Source: Sphingobacterium corticibacterium (lineage in GTDB: Bacteria; Bacteroidota; Bacteroidia; Sphingobacteriales; Sphingobacteriaceae). From it: a stretch of 64,000 bases of DNA. The stretch lies in assembly GCF_004208525.1 (NCBI RefSeq), contig NZ_SGIT01000003.1, positions 124,001-188,000 of the forward strand, written 5' to 3'. The stretch's first letter is position 1, and each line of letters opens with the position of its first letter. The position numbers and the translations under genes were made by a program. Under the pieces are notes generated by a model, which saw only the letters and a program-made list of their open reading frames with translations, was not told where the DNA came from and searched no databases. Below, piece by piece: positions 54,019 to 62,070 of this stretch.

Positions 54019-54723
54019 TCAATTCGTTTTCAGATTTTTACTACCATCCTGCTGCACAAAATATCGGAAAGTGAGGTAAGGCGCTGGCCAGAACATATCC
54101 GTTACCGCAGGCGGATTCCCTTTGTAAACACTGAACAGTTCCAGTTTGGCGAATTTGCCATCCGGCAACCGCAACACGTACGTACGGTTGGTATAGGGAC
54201 GCATCACGTGCGTACTGGAATTGTAGGCATACCAACCTGGCGATTGCTCATTGTCTGCTTGGCCTATACTGACCAAGTTATTGTTGTCAAATTCCGCATC
54301 ACTGGGTGCCGTAGTCACAGACTCGTACGACTGCCGCAGTAACACAATTCCCGTTTTAGCAGCTGGCCCGCCGTACCCCGGATTGTCCTGTTGCGTCGCA
54401 TTGTTGATAGACACAATACTATTATATGGTCCGGAAAAAGCCAGGTCCCATTTGTCCGTCTGCATCACCGTGGAATCTGACTCTGGTCGCAACCAAATCT
54501 GCCTCTTACTCTCCAAGTTGAATAGGAACGTATAAAAATCCCGTTGCTCCTTCCCGTCAATACCTTCAGCCATTGAAGCTTTGGTATCTCCCGCCAAATC
54601 AGCAATAACCATGCTTTTGCCATCCTCTAAGGATGGTGCCTGTTCATCATCCTTGCTACATCCTACAAGAAGGATAGCAAATGAGATAAGTATTATTTTA
54701 TTTAAACCAATTCTAAATAACAT
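54019..54723 (-). CDS. hmuY: HmuY family haem-binding lipoprotein
   Basis: 234 residues from the ATG at 54723. The longer frame to 54765 would start inside the repeated operator and spoil the signal peptide. The lipobox is in ILLVGCSKDD. HmuY elements: VIADLAGDTKAS, FYTFLFNLES, TDKWDLAFSGPYNSIV, KFAKLELFSVYKG and TFRYFVQQDGSKNL. It should bind haem at the cell surface and pass it to the TonB receptor. First gene of the long haem operon, with the 18-bp repeat pair ending 32 bases before its start. Confidence 0.9.
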   Translation of the reverse strand: MLFRIGLNKIILISFAILLVGCSKDDEQAPSLEDGKSMVIADLAGDTKASMAEGIDGKEQRDFYTFLFNLESKRQIWLRPESDSTVMQTDKWDLAFSGPYNSIVSINNATQQDNPGYGGPAAKTGIVLLRQSYESVTTAPSDAEFDNNNLVSIGQADNEQSPGWYAYNSSTHVMRPYTNRTYVLRLPDGKFAKLELFSVYKGNPPAVTDMFWPAPYLTFRYFVQQDGSKNLKTN

Positions 54724-54755
54724 GACACAAAGGTGCTTAATAAGATTCAAAAGAT

Positions 54756-54794
54756 TTATATGCAATCCGTATTATTTTATATGCGTTCTGTATT
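54756..54794. promoter_or_regulatory. Paired 18-bp direct repeats before hmuY
   Basis: TTATATGCAATCCGTATT at 54756-54773 and TTATATGCGTTCTGTATT at 54777-54794, starts 21 bases apart. The same pair stands at the same distance before the haem oxygenase gene (55674-55712). Likely operators for a regulator binding on one face of the DNA. Confidence 0.7.
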
Positions 54795-54804
54795 TTTTAA
54801 ACAA

Positions 54805-55065
54805 CTACACGCATAGCGTGAATTGCTGCTGCCGACTTTCGGTGTCTGCGGGTATTACACAACCAATCTGTACGAGCAACCGGATGGTGTTATAGACCGT
54901 CGCCCAGCTAATGTTATGTTGGCGTCGGATATCCCACCAAAAATCGTCTACACTTTGGATGTACTTTTTCCTACAGAGGATGTCGATAATAACACGGCGC
55001 TTTTGGCTGACAACATATCCGTTATCAGCCAAAAGCGTCATGATCATATCTTTAGCTTCCTCCAT
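54805..55065 (-). CDS. Short Fur-family protein, DNA-binding domain only
   Basis: 86 residues from the ATG at 55065. The whole protein matches only the winged helix of Fur-type regulators: GYVVSQKRRVIIDILC, then ISWATVYNTIRLLVQIGCV, the recognition helix and wing. The usual C-terminal dimerisation and metal-sensing domain (about 50-60 more residues, with His- and Cys-rich motifs) is absent, and the stop is 11 bases before the operator repeats. It begins 9 bases after the haem oxygenase stop, in one operon. It is a candidate regulator for the haem genes, but how it would sense iron or haem is not clear. Confidence 0.8.
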   Translation of the reverse strand: MEEAKDMIMTLLADNGYVVSQKRRVIIDILCRKKYIQSVDDFWWDIRRQHNISWATVYNTIRLLVQIGCVIPADTESRQQQFTLCV

Positions 55066-55074
55066 AACCAAATA

Positions 55075-55641
55075 TTAGGATAATGTCGGCTGGGCCGCAA
55101 ACACATCACCAAAACGTTGGAAAGTTTCGTTGGCCTTCCGGGTCATTGCTTCTTCATCTGCTTCTGTTTGCGGAACAGTGTCTAGTATTGCTGTGAATGC
55201 CTGCCACATCTTGCCACTGTCTGCTCCATATCCAGAGAAAAAATGGAAACCCTTATTTAGCCCATATTTTTGTAACATCTGTACGATGTAGGGACCTCCC
55301 ATGATGGAGCCTTCCAGCACATACAAAACTGCGAAGGCCTCAGGTAAATTATGAACTGTAGGTGCTGTCGCTGCTGGCAGATCGGCGATATCGCCACCTA
55401 GTTCCTGAATGTCGGTTTTTATATAGGATGAATTTCTGCGCTCGTTAATATCCGGCAATGTATGACTATTGATATAAGGAGCTACCGCTCGTTCTACCGC
55501 CGAAAAATAGGCATAGAAATTCTTTAATACCTGTGCGTAATCGGTCTCGCTTCGAATGTTCTTCAATTGCAAGACGACCGTTTTTTCTAATTCTTGATGG
55601 GCCTGTTTCGTAGCCTCTTTAATTTTCGTACTTATCATCAT
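55075..55641 (-). CDS. Haem oxygenase
   Basis: 188 residues from the ATG at 55641; a second ATG follows at once at 55638. Longer frames run into the operator repeats. It opens haem to biliverdin, CO and iron in the cytoplasm. The proximal haem ligand is His15 in the family motif IKEATKQAHQELEK. The distal helix appears at AVLYVLEGSIMGGPYI (~105-120), where the Gly-rich GSxxGG turn covers the haem. Its job here is to release iron from haem imported by HmuTUV. It leads an operon with the short Fur protein. Confidence 0.92.
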   Translation of the reverse strand: MMISTKIKEATKQAHQELEKTVVLQLKNIRSETDYAQVLKNFYAYFSAVERAVAPYINSHTLPDINERRNSSYIKTDIQELGGDIADLPAATAPTVHNLPEAFAVLYVLEGSIMGGPYIVQMLQKYGLNKGFHFFSGYGADSGKMWQAFTAILDTVPQTEADEEAMTRKANETFQRFGDVFAAQPTLS

Positions 55642-55673
55642 GGTACAAAGTTGAGGAACAAGCATGGTAGTCG

Positions 55674-55712
55674 TTATATGGAATCCGTATTTCTTTATAT
55701 GCAATCCGTATT
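55674..55712. promoter_or_regulatory. Paired 18-bp direct repeats between haem oxygenase and hmuT
   Basis: TTATATGGAATCCGTATT at 55674-55691 and TTATATGCAATCCGTATT at 55695-55712, starts 21 bases apart, 32 bases before the haem oxygenase ATG and 25 bases before the -33 element of hmuT on the other strand. They could control both directions. Confidence 0.7.
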
Positions 55713-55737
55713 ATTTTTAATAAGTCTACATAAGAAC

Positions 55738-55768
55738 TTGTTTTTAGCTTGTTTTAATCATTTCTTTG
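55738..55768 (+). promoter_or_regulatory. Promoter of hmuTUV
   Basis: TTG (55738-55740), 20 bases, TTTCTTTG (55761-55768), one base off TAnnTTTG. The hmuT ATG is at 55778. Confidence 0.6.
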
Positions 55769-55777
55769 CAAAGAAAT

Positions 55778-56617
55778 ATGACACATATAATCGTTTTATG
55801 CTTTTCCTTGCTGACTGTTTTTTACACACAAAACATTGTGGCCCAGAACCGTATCATCACATTAAGTGGTGCATTGAGCGAAACAGTGCATGCGTTGGGA
55901 AAGGGAAAAAACATTGTGGCCGTGGATGTCACAAGTGAATATCCTGCTGCTATTAAACAGAAACCACGTGCCAGTCGTGACCGTACATTTTCGCTGGAAG
56001 GACTATTGGCCTTTAAGCCGGATTTAATCCTTGTTCCACCAAACGAAATCAGTTACGCCGTGGAAAGCAAGCTGAAGCGATTAGGTGTAAAAGTGGTCAC
56101 CATCCAACAGGAATATTCCGCGAAGGGAGCCGAACGCTTCGTCCGGGAGGTTGCCGATGCCATTGGCGCATCCGCTGCAGGTGCGACGCTGGTAAAAAAG
56201 CTTCAGACAGACATAAAGCAAGCGCTGGCTGGTCTCCAAACCGGTGCGAACAAGCCAAAAGTAATTTTTATTTATGCGCGTGGTGTCGGCACGATGAGCG
56301 TAGCCGGCAAAGGTAGTTCGCTCGATGCCATCATCAGCCTTGCAGGTGGCCGCAACGCGGTACAGGAGTTTAATGATTTTAAGCCCTATAGCACGGAAGC
56401 ACTGATAAAAGCAAATCCCGATGTCCTGCTATTGTTTGATTTTGGGACAAGCAGTTTAGGTGGAAAGAATGCAGTATTGAATATGCCGGGTGTATCGCTT
56501 ACGAATGTCGGAAAAAACAAACGGGTCATCTCGATGGACGGAAATTTATTGGTCAATTTTTCAGTCCGTTTACCACAGGCGATCAAGGAATTGAATCAAC
56601 AGTTGTATCGGAATTGA
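55778..56617 (+). CDS. hmuT: Haem ABC transporter, periplasmic binding protein
   Basis: 279 residues from the ATG at 55778; a TTG 12 bases earlier overlaps the promoter. Signal peptide to ~22 (NIVAQN). It has the two-lobed cluster A-II fold: RIITLSGALSETVHALG (~24-40), VAVDVTSEYP, LLAFKPDLILVPPNEI (~79-94), VIFIYARGVGTMSVAGKGS and NPDVLLLFDFG. It carries haem across the periplasm to the HmuUV permease. Its stop overlaps the TTG start of hmuU by 4 bases. Confidence 0.93.
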   Translation: MTHIIVLCFSLLTVFYTQNIVAQNRIITLSGALSETVHALGKGKNIVAVDVTSEYPAAIKQKPRASRDRTFSLEGLLAFKPDLILVPPNEISYAVESKLKRLGVKVVTIQQEYSAKGAERFVREVADAIGASAAGATLVKKLQTDIKQALAGLQTGANKPKVIFIYARGVGTMSVAGKGSSLDAIISLAGGRNAVQEFNDFKPYSTEALIKANPDVLLLFDFGTSSLGGKNAVLNMPGVSLTNVGKNKRVISMDGNLLVNFSVRLPQAIKELNQQLYRN

Positions 56618-57654
56618 AAACGAAAATCATATACCTTTTCCTCATCATTGTCCTCTTACTGGCGATGGTTTCATCCCTTAGTTTTGGTGCCTTTTACATA
56701 CCCCTTACGGAAGTATGGCTGAACATACTGCACAAAATAGGTTTGTTTCGCGCTACACCGATAGATGAACTGTACGGTGGTGTTATCGATTTGGTTCGCT
56801 GGCCACGGACGCTACTGGGCGTCTTGGTGGGCGCCGCTTTAGGTATAAGTGGCGCAGCTATCCAGGCGATTTTCCGGAATCCACTTGCGGAACCGGGGTT
56901 AATTGGTGTGTCGGCTGGAGCATCCTTAGTCGCTGCCTCCATTATCGCGTTCGAAGCCATGCTTTTTGCTTCGTTGGGCCAATTGTTCGGCCACTATCTA
57001 TTAGCGGTCGGTGCTTTTGCCGGTGCCGGTATAGCAACCTGGGTCGTTTACCGAATATCCCTGCATGACGGGAAGCCCCATATCGGCACGATGATATTGG
57101 CGGGTGTGGCCATTAACGCATTAGCGGGTTCTTTGACGGGACTGATCTCTTTCCTATCAGACGAACAGCAGCTGCGGACGATCACCTTCTGGATGCTGGG
57201 AAGCTTAGGGGGTGCGAGCTGGGAAGCCGTCTGGACCATGGTACCTTTTGTATTGTTTGCAGCGGTAGGCTTACCTTTTCTGGCAAAGGCTTTGAATGTC
57301 TTTTCACTCGGCGAACAGGAAGCGAGCCAATTGGGGCAGAATCCACAACGTGTCAAGATCCTGGTGATTATCTTATGCACGATGGCCGTGGGTGCGGCGG
57401 TTTCGGTGTCGGGCATTATCGGCTTTGTGGGCTTATTGGTTCCGCACGCTGTGCGTATGTTGGGCGGTTCTGACAATCGATATGTCTTACCAGCATCAGC
57501 CTTGCTGGGCAGCATTATTTTGACTGTCGCAGATTTAATTGCCCGAACCATCGCCATACCTTCGGAAATACCAATCGGTGTAGTAACAGCGTTGCTAGGT
57601 ACACCGTTATTTTTATATATCCTGATACGCGATAAGAAGAAGATAATAGTTTAG
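56614..57654 (+). CDS. hmuU: Haem ABC transporter, permease (FecCD type)
   Basis: 346 residues, starting at a TTG that overlaps the hmuT stop (TTGA). There is no ATG before the first membrane helix. Ten helices expected. FecCD landmarks: RWPRTLLGVLVGAALGISGAAIQ (in parts at ~63-86), FRNPLAEPGLIGVSAGAS (~87-104), ITFWMLGSLG (~190-199), GIIGFVGLLVPHAVRML (~269-285) and EIPIGVVTALLGTPLFLYIL near the end. It forms the haem channel in the inner membrane. Confidence 0.94.
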   Translation: MKTKIIYLFLIIVLLLAMVSSLSFGAFYIPLTEVWLNILHKIGLFRATPIDELYGGVIDLVRWPRTLLGVLVGAALGISGAAIQAIFRNPLAEPGLIGVSAGASLVAASIIAFEAMLFASLGQLFGHYLLAVGAFAGAGIATWVVYRISLHDGKPHIGTMILAGVAINALAGSLTGLISFLSDEQQLRTITFWMLGSLGGASWEAVWTMVPFVLFAAVGLPFLAKALNVFSLGEQEASQLGQNPQRVKILVIILCTMAVGAAVSVSGIIGFVGLLVPHAVRMLGGSDNRYVLPASALLGSIILTVADLIARTIAIPSEIPIGVVTALLGTPLFLYILIRDKKKIIV

Positions 57655-57657
57655 ATC

Positions 57658-58500
57658 ATGCTAATAGCAGAAAACCTAACATACACCATAAAGAAGCATA
57701 CGATATTGAAAGGGGTGAATTTTGCTATTCGTCCCGGCGAGATGGTAGGTTTGCTTGGTGCCAACGGAGCGGGGAAATCGAGTTTAATCAAGTTGTTGAA
57801 CGGAGAGTATACACCTACGGATGGACAAGTTAATCTGTGTGGCAATAACCTTCAATCCTATTCTGCTGTTTCTTTAGCCAAAATGCGGGCCACTATGGCG
57901 CAGCAACATCGGGTATCGGCGGATTTCACGGTGAAAGAAATTGTGATGATGGGAAGATACCCACATTATAATCAACAGCCGCAAACGGCAGATCTGGAAG
58001 CGGTGGAGCAGACTATGGAGCTGTGCGGGGTGAGTCATCTGGAGGATCGCTCTATTTTAAGCTTGTCTGGCGGTGAATCACAACGCGTACACTTGGCGCG
58101 GGTACTCACTCAACTATGGAAACAACCCAATGCCCTGTTGCTTCTGGATGAACCGATTTCCGCCATGGACATCAAATTCCAGCACCAGACTTTGACCTTG
58201 GCGCGGGCGCTGGCCGACTACGGGTGGATGGTGGTTGCAGTTTTACATGATATCAATTTGGCGGCGCAATATGCTGACCGCCTATTTCTTATGAAAAATG
58301 GGCGAAAGTTGATGGATGGGACGCCATCCGAGGTCTTAAATTCCAGAAATATCTATACCATTTTTGGAATAGACGCGGATGTTGTAGTTAATCCAACGAC
58401 ATTGCATACGTATATCGTGCCCAAAGTAGTACGGCCATTGTCTTTAGACTTTATCCTGAATAAAAAGAAAATAGCGGATAATAATCAAGCCGTTATTTAG
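57658..58500 (+). CDS. hmuV: Haem ABC transporter, ATP-binding protein
   Basis: 280 residues. Walker A GANGAGKS (~34-41), Q loop around MAQQHRV, signature LSGGESQR (~137-144), Walker B LLLLDEP (~159-165) and switch His in AVLHDINLAAQYAD (~195-208). It drives haem import with HmuU. The ATG is 3 bases after the hmuU stop. Confidence 0.95.
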   Translation: MLIAENLTYTIKKHTILKGVNFAIRPGEMVGLLGANGAGKSSLIKLLNGEYTPTDGQVNLCGNNLQSYSAVSLAKMRATMAQQHRVSADFTVKEIVMMGRYPHYNQQPQTADLEAVEQTMELCGVSHLEDRSILSLSGGESQRVHLARVLTQLWKQPNALLLLDEPISAMDIKFQHQTLTLARALADYGWMVVAVLHDINLAAQYADRLFLMKNGRKLMDGTPSEVLNSRNIYTIFGIDADVVVNPTTLHTYIVPKVVRPLSLDFILNKKKIADNNQAVI

Positions 58501-58516
58501 AATCTTTTTAAATAAT

Positions 58517-58537
58517 GATACAAAAAATGTATCTTTG
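58517..58537 (+). promoter_or_regulatory. Dyad overlapping the -7 element of the AraC gene
   Basis: TATCTTTG (58530-58537) is an exact TAnnTTTG. A dyad GATACA - 5 bases - TGTATC (58517-58533) covers its first half, as an operator for repression would. The upstream element is only T-rich (58505-58509). Confidence 0.5.
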
Positions 58538-58563
58538 TGTATAACGGAGTAGAGAACATTAAC

Positions 58564-59538
58564 ATGTTGATCAAATCACGTATCGAAGGACTATCTGGCT
58601 GGTTGTTTGAAGAAAACGTTCCAGATGCTTATGTTCCAAACTACAGTTTGGCCGAAAAAAGTATCGCGGTCCGGGAGGGGTCTATTTTTTTGGAAAACAC
58701 ACGGGTAACATCCGGTGGGTTGTTTATGATGTACTCTTCCATGCGATTCGATAAGCCAACGACGATTTACACCGAAGTAAACGGTGAGACAGTTAGTAGC
58801 CAATTTATTTTCTACAAGAAAGCAGACGACGGTGCAAAGGTAAAAAATGCGCTTTACGGAAGAAGCAGACACAATATCCGTTATATCCCAACGACGAGTA
58901 GTGAACACGAAGTCAAGTCGGGTATTGACTACATGTATTTCCTTATCGTTTTGAGTAAGGATTACTATTTTAACCTTATCGATCGGCATTCAATTCTACA
59001 TGAAGATTTTGTCCGCGAGATCGAACGGGGTAATTATACTTCATTTACCGACGAGGATTTCTTTGTTACATTGGAAATGCGCCGTGTTATCGACGACATC
59101 ATTCAGTGCCAACAGGAAGGAGAACTAAAACGCGTCCATACCGAGGCCCGTATCTTGGAGCTTTTGATGTACCAGCTGGAACAGCTGGGCGGCAATGGAC
59201 AAGAACAGGAAGTCATTAAAGGAGACGATATCTTTAAGCTGGAACAGGCAAGGGAAATCTTGAACGAACGATACGCGGCTCCGCCAACGCAAAAAGAGCT
59301 TTCGCGTGAGGTTGGGCTTAATGAATTTAAGCTACGGCGGGGCTTTAAAGAATATTTTGGTATAACAGTCTATGATTTTATTACCCGGCTTCGTATGGAA
59401 AAGGCAAAGAAATTGCTGCTGGACGAACAGCGGTCTATTAGTGAGGTTACCTTTTTAGTTGGTTTCTCCCATCAAAACAATTTTAGTATAGCATTCAAAA
59501 AATATTTCGGAGTCCCTCCTAGCGAATTGAAACTCTAG
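58564..59538 (+). CDS. AraC-family regulator of the haem locus (PchR-like)
   Basis: 324 residues from the ATG at 58564. An upstream GTG at 58537 overlaps the -7 element and is unlikely. The N-terminal part (~1-205) has no clear cupin signature. The C-terminal AraC domain has TQKELSREVGLNEFKLRRGF (first helix-turn-helix) and RSISEVTFLVGFSHQNNFSI (second), then FKKYFGVPPSEL. Many iron and siderophore gene clusters have such a regulator. It has its own promoter but directly follows hmuV. Confidence 0.85.
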   Translation: MLIKSRIEGLSGWLFEENVPDAYVPNYSLAEKSIAVREGSIFLENTRVTSGGLFMMYSSMRFDKPTTIYTEVNGETVSSQFIFYKKADDGAKVKNALYGRSRHNIRYIPTTSSEHEVKSGIDYMYFLIVLSKDYYFNLIDRHSILHEDFVREIERGNYTSFTDEDFFVTLEMRRVIDDIIQCQQEGELKRVHTEARILELLMYQLEQLGGNGQEQEVIKGDDIFKLEQAREILNERYAAPPTQKELSREVGLNEFKLRRGFKEYFGITVYDFITRLRMEKAKKLLLDEQRSISEVTFLVGFSHQNNFSIAFKKYFGVPPSELKL

Positions 59539-59635
59539 GGTGCATAATTTTATTCCGTATTCGTATCTAAAATCCCGTCTTCTTCATTTCTCCATATCCT
59601 GTCTTATGATGCCGAAATCCGCTGGTTGGAATCGT

Positions 59636-59667
59636 CGCTTACGTTAGCGCAAAAACCATTATCTTTG
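59636..59667 (+). promoter_or_regulatory. Promoter of hflX
   Basis: TTGG (59636-59639), 20 bases, TATCTTTG (59660-59667), an exact TAnnTTTG. Confidence 0.7.
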
Positions 59668-59711
59668 TATGCTTGTTCTTTTTACAAAAGCTATTGGAGA
59701 CGAAAAAATAC

Positions 59712-60902
59712 ATGGGAAAAACAAAAATATACGATACGGCACTTAAGCCAGAAAGGGCATTGCTCGTTTCAGTCATAACGCCAGACATTTCAGAACAAAC
59801 GGCAAAAGATTATCTGCAGGAGCTCGAGTTTCTCGTGCAGACAGCCGGAGGTGAAGTACAAGATGTTTTTACGCAAAAATTGGCCAAACCGGAACACGCC
59901 ACTTTTGTGGGATCGGGCAAACTGGAAGAAATCCGGCAGTATGCAGATGCCGAAGATATTGACATGATTGTGTTCGACGACGAACTGTCGCCTTCACAGC
60001 TCCGCAACGTAGAGCGTGAACTCAAACGTAAAATCTTGGATCGTTCCAACCTGATTCTGGACATCTTCGCCAAGCATGCGCAAACCGCACAGGCTAAGAC
60101 ACAAGTAGAGCTGGCACAACTGCAGTATCTATTACCACGGCTGACACGTATGTGGACGCACTTGGAACGGCAGCGAGGGGGTATTGGTATGCGCGGCCCG
60201 GGAGAGTCCCAGATTGAAACAGATAGGCGGATTATCCTCAACAAAATATCGTTGCTTAAAGAACGGTTACGGGTCATCGACAAACAGAATGAAACCCAGC
60301 GTAAAAACCGGGGTGAGCTTATACGTGTCGCCCTCGTCGGCTATACCAATGTCGGGAAGTCCACGATATTGAACATGATCTCCAAGTCGGACGTGCTCAT
60401 GGAAAATAAACTGTTTGCAACGCTAGATACAACGGTGCGAAAGGTGGTTATCGACAATCTCCCTTTCCTACTTTCGGATACGGTTGGGTTTATCCGCAAG
60501 CTGCCACACCATTTGGTGGAATCTTTTAAATCCACGTTGGACGAGGTCCGCGAAGCGGATGTACTTATACACGTGGTCGATATCTCCCACCCCAATTTTG
60601 AGGATCATATTGCTGCCGTAAACGAAACACTGAAAGATATCCATGCACTGGACAAACCCGTTATCACCGTTTTCAACAAGATTGATGCTTATAAAGCTCC
60701 TGTAGAGGTTGATGAGAATGGTGAAGAAATTAAGGTGACGCTGGAAGATTTCAGAAACTCCTGGATGGCAAAAAACGCCGATCCGGCAATTTTCCTATCG
60801 GCTACGGAGAAAACCAATGTGGAAGAATTCAAGCAAAAGCTATACGAAATCATCTCCAAAATGCATACGGCACGCTATCCGTATAATAATTTGCTTTACT
60901 AG
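59712..60902 (+). CDS. hflX: Ribosome-associated GTPase HflX
   Basis: 396 residues from the ATG at 59712; a TTG at 59673 lies right after the promoter and gives an unlikely extension. N-terminal HflX domain (~15-180) with HATFVGSGKLEEI, DDELSPSQLRNVE and the glycine-rich RQRGGIGMRGPGESQIETDRR (in parts at ~155-175). G domain: G1 GYTNVGKS (~214-221), G3 DTVGF (~259-263), G4 NKID (~331-334). It splits stalled or hibernating ribosomes after heat or other stress. Confidence 0.96.
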   Translation: MGKTKIYDTALKPERALLVSVITPDISEQTAKDYLQELEFLVQTAGGEVQDVFTQKLAKPEHATFVGSGKLEEIRQYADAEDIDMIVFDDELSPSQLRNVERELKRKILDRSNLILDIFAKHAQTAQAKTQVELAQLQYLLPRLTRMWTHLERQRGGIGMRGPGESQIETDRRIILNKISLLKERLRVIDKQNETQRKNRGELIRVALVGYTNVGKSTILNMISKSDVLMENKLFATLDTTVRKVVIDNLPFLLSDTVGFIRKLPHHLVESFKSTLDEVREADVLIHVVDISHPNFEDHIAAVNETLKDIHALDKPVITVFNKIDAYKAPVEVDENGEEIKVTLEDFRNSWMAKNADPAIFLSATEKTNVEEFKQKLYEIISKMHTARYPYNNLLY

Positions 60903-60928
60903 CTTACGATTTATAGATAGCTATTTAA

Positions 60929-61624
60929 ATGAACAAACAAGTACAATATACAGACTGGGGGCTGGTCGATTATCAGGAGGCATGGGATCGTCAGGAAGAA
61001 ATATTTACTCAAACGGTCGCGGTCAAGAACGAAAACCGGCTAAACGGTACCGCTCATCCTACCCCTAATCATCTGATCTTCACGGAGCACCCGCATGTAT
61101 ATACCATGGGTAAAAGTGGCCATGAAGAATACTTATTGTTGGATGAAGTAGGTCTAAAAGAGAAAAACGCTACCTTTTATAAAATTAACCGCGGGGGGGA
61201 TATCACCTATCACGGACCGGGACAAATTGTAGGCTATCCCATCTTGGATTTGGATAATTTTTTTACGGATATCCATTTATATCTACGCACACTGGAAGAA
61301 GCCGTTATCCGAACGTGTGCGGAATATGGTATAGAAGCTGGGCGATATGAGGGGTACACCGGGGTCTGGCTGGATGCCGATAATGACAAAGCGCGTAAAA
61401 TATGTGCGATGGGCGTCCGCGCTTCCCGTTGGGTAACGATGCATGGATTCGCTTTTAATGTGAATGCAGATCTTGGTTATTTCAGAAATATAGTCCCCTG
61501 TGGCATAGACGATAAGGATGTGACTTCACTGGAGCGTGAACTTGGGCGCAAACTGGATATGGAAGAGGCTAAAAGCAAACTCAAAGGCCATATCGCTGAT
61601 TTATTTCAGATGGAATTGATATAG
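60929..61624 (+). CDS. lipB: Octanoyl-[acyl carrier protein]:protein N-octanoyltransferase LipB
   Basis: 231 residues. It moves octanoyl from ACP to lipoyl domains, the first step of lipoate synthesis. Landmarks: TEHPHVYTMGKSG (~52-64), NRGGDITYHGPGQIVGYP (~87-104), ARKICAMGVRASRWVTMHGFA (in parts at ~151-171, including the catalytic Lys), and the catalytic Cys in VPCGIDDKDVTS (~188-199). It lies 26 bases after hflX and is followed at once by the QueD-like gene. Confidence 0.96.
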   Translation: MNKQVQYTDWGLVDYQEAWDRQEEIFTQTVAVKNENRLNGTAHPTPNHLIFTEHPHVYTMGKSGHEEYLLLDEVGLKEKNATFYKINRGGDITYHGPGQIVGYPILDLDNFFTDIHLYLRTLEEAVIRTCAEYGIEAGRYEGYTGVWLDADNDKARKICAMGVRASRWVTMHGFAFNVNADLGYFRNIVPCGIDDKDVTSLERELGRKLDMEEAKSKLKGHIADLFQMELI

Positions 61625-61650
61625 TGATATGTTTTATAATTAAAAGACAG

Positions 61651-62070
61651 ATGATACTTGCAGAAAGATACCATGATATATCCTGTGGACACCGGGTGGT
61701 GGGGCATGAGGGTAAATGCCGGTTTTTACACGGCCACAACTATCGTATACATTTTACGGTGGCGGCTGATCAGTTGGACGAAATAGGTCGAGTGGTTGAT
61801 TTTTCCGTGATCAAAACCGCCCTTTGTGAGTGGCTGGAGGAACATTTCGATCACAAATTTTTAATCTGGGCGAATGATGAATTGTTGTCTCAATTGCAGG
61901 AAGTGGCTGGTGACAGTTTGGTCGTCGTACCTTTCAACCCTACAGCCGAAAATATTGCGCAGTATCTGGTAGAACATATCGGACCGCAACAATTAAAAGA
62001 TTACCCCGTCCGGTTAGTCTCGTGTAGAGTGGAAGAAACCGCTAAGTGTTCTGCGACGTATAGCTTATAA
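61651..62070 (+). CDS. 6-pyruvoyl-tetrahydropterin synthase / QueD family
   Basis: 139 residues from the ATG at 61651; a GTG at 61624 overlapping the lipB stop would add nine residues. Zinc ligands His14, His27 and His29 (CGHRVVGHE, then HGHNYR), with Cys23 (GKCRFLHGH) as the catalytic cysteine. PTAENIAQYL and a late Glu (RVEETAK) complete the family pattern. The enzyme acts on dihydroneopterin triphosphate, either for queuosine (QueD) or pterin synthesis. Its last 6 bases overlap the end of the DUF58 gene on the other strand. Confidence 0.9.
   Translation: MILAERYHDISCGHRVVGHEGKCRFLHGHNYRIHFTVAADQLDEIGRVVDFSVIKTALCEWLEEHFDHKFLIWANDELLSQLQEVAGDSLVVVPFNPTAENIAQYLVEHIGPQQLKDYPVRLVSCRVEETAKCSATYSL

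Noticed and set aside
57048..57557. Open frame of 169 codons antisense to hmuU
   Set aside because: It is a shadow of the permease gene with no motif, promoter or conserved neighbour.
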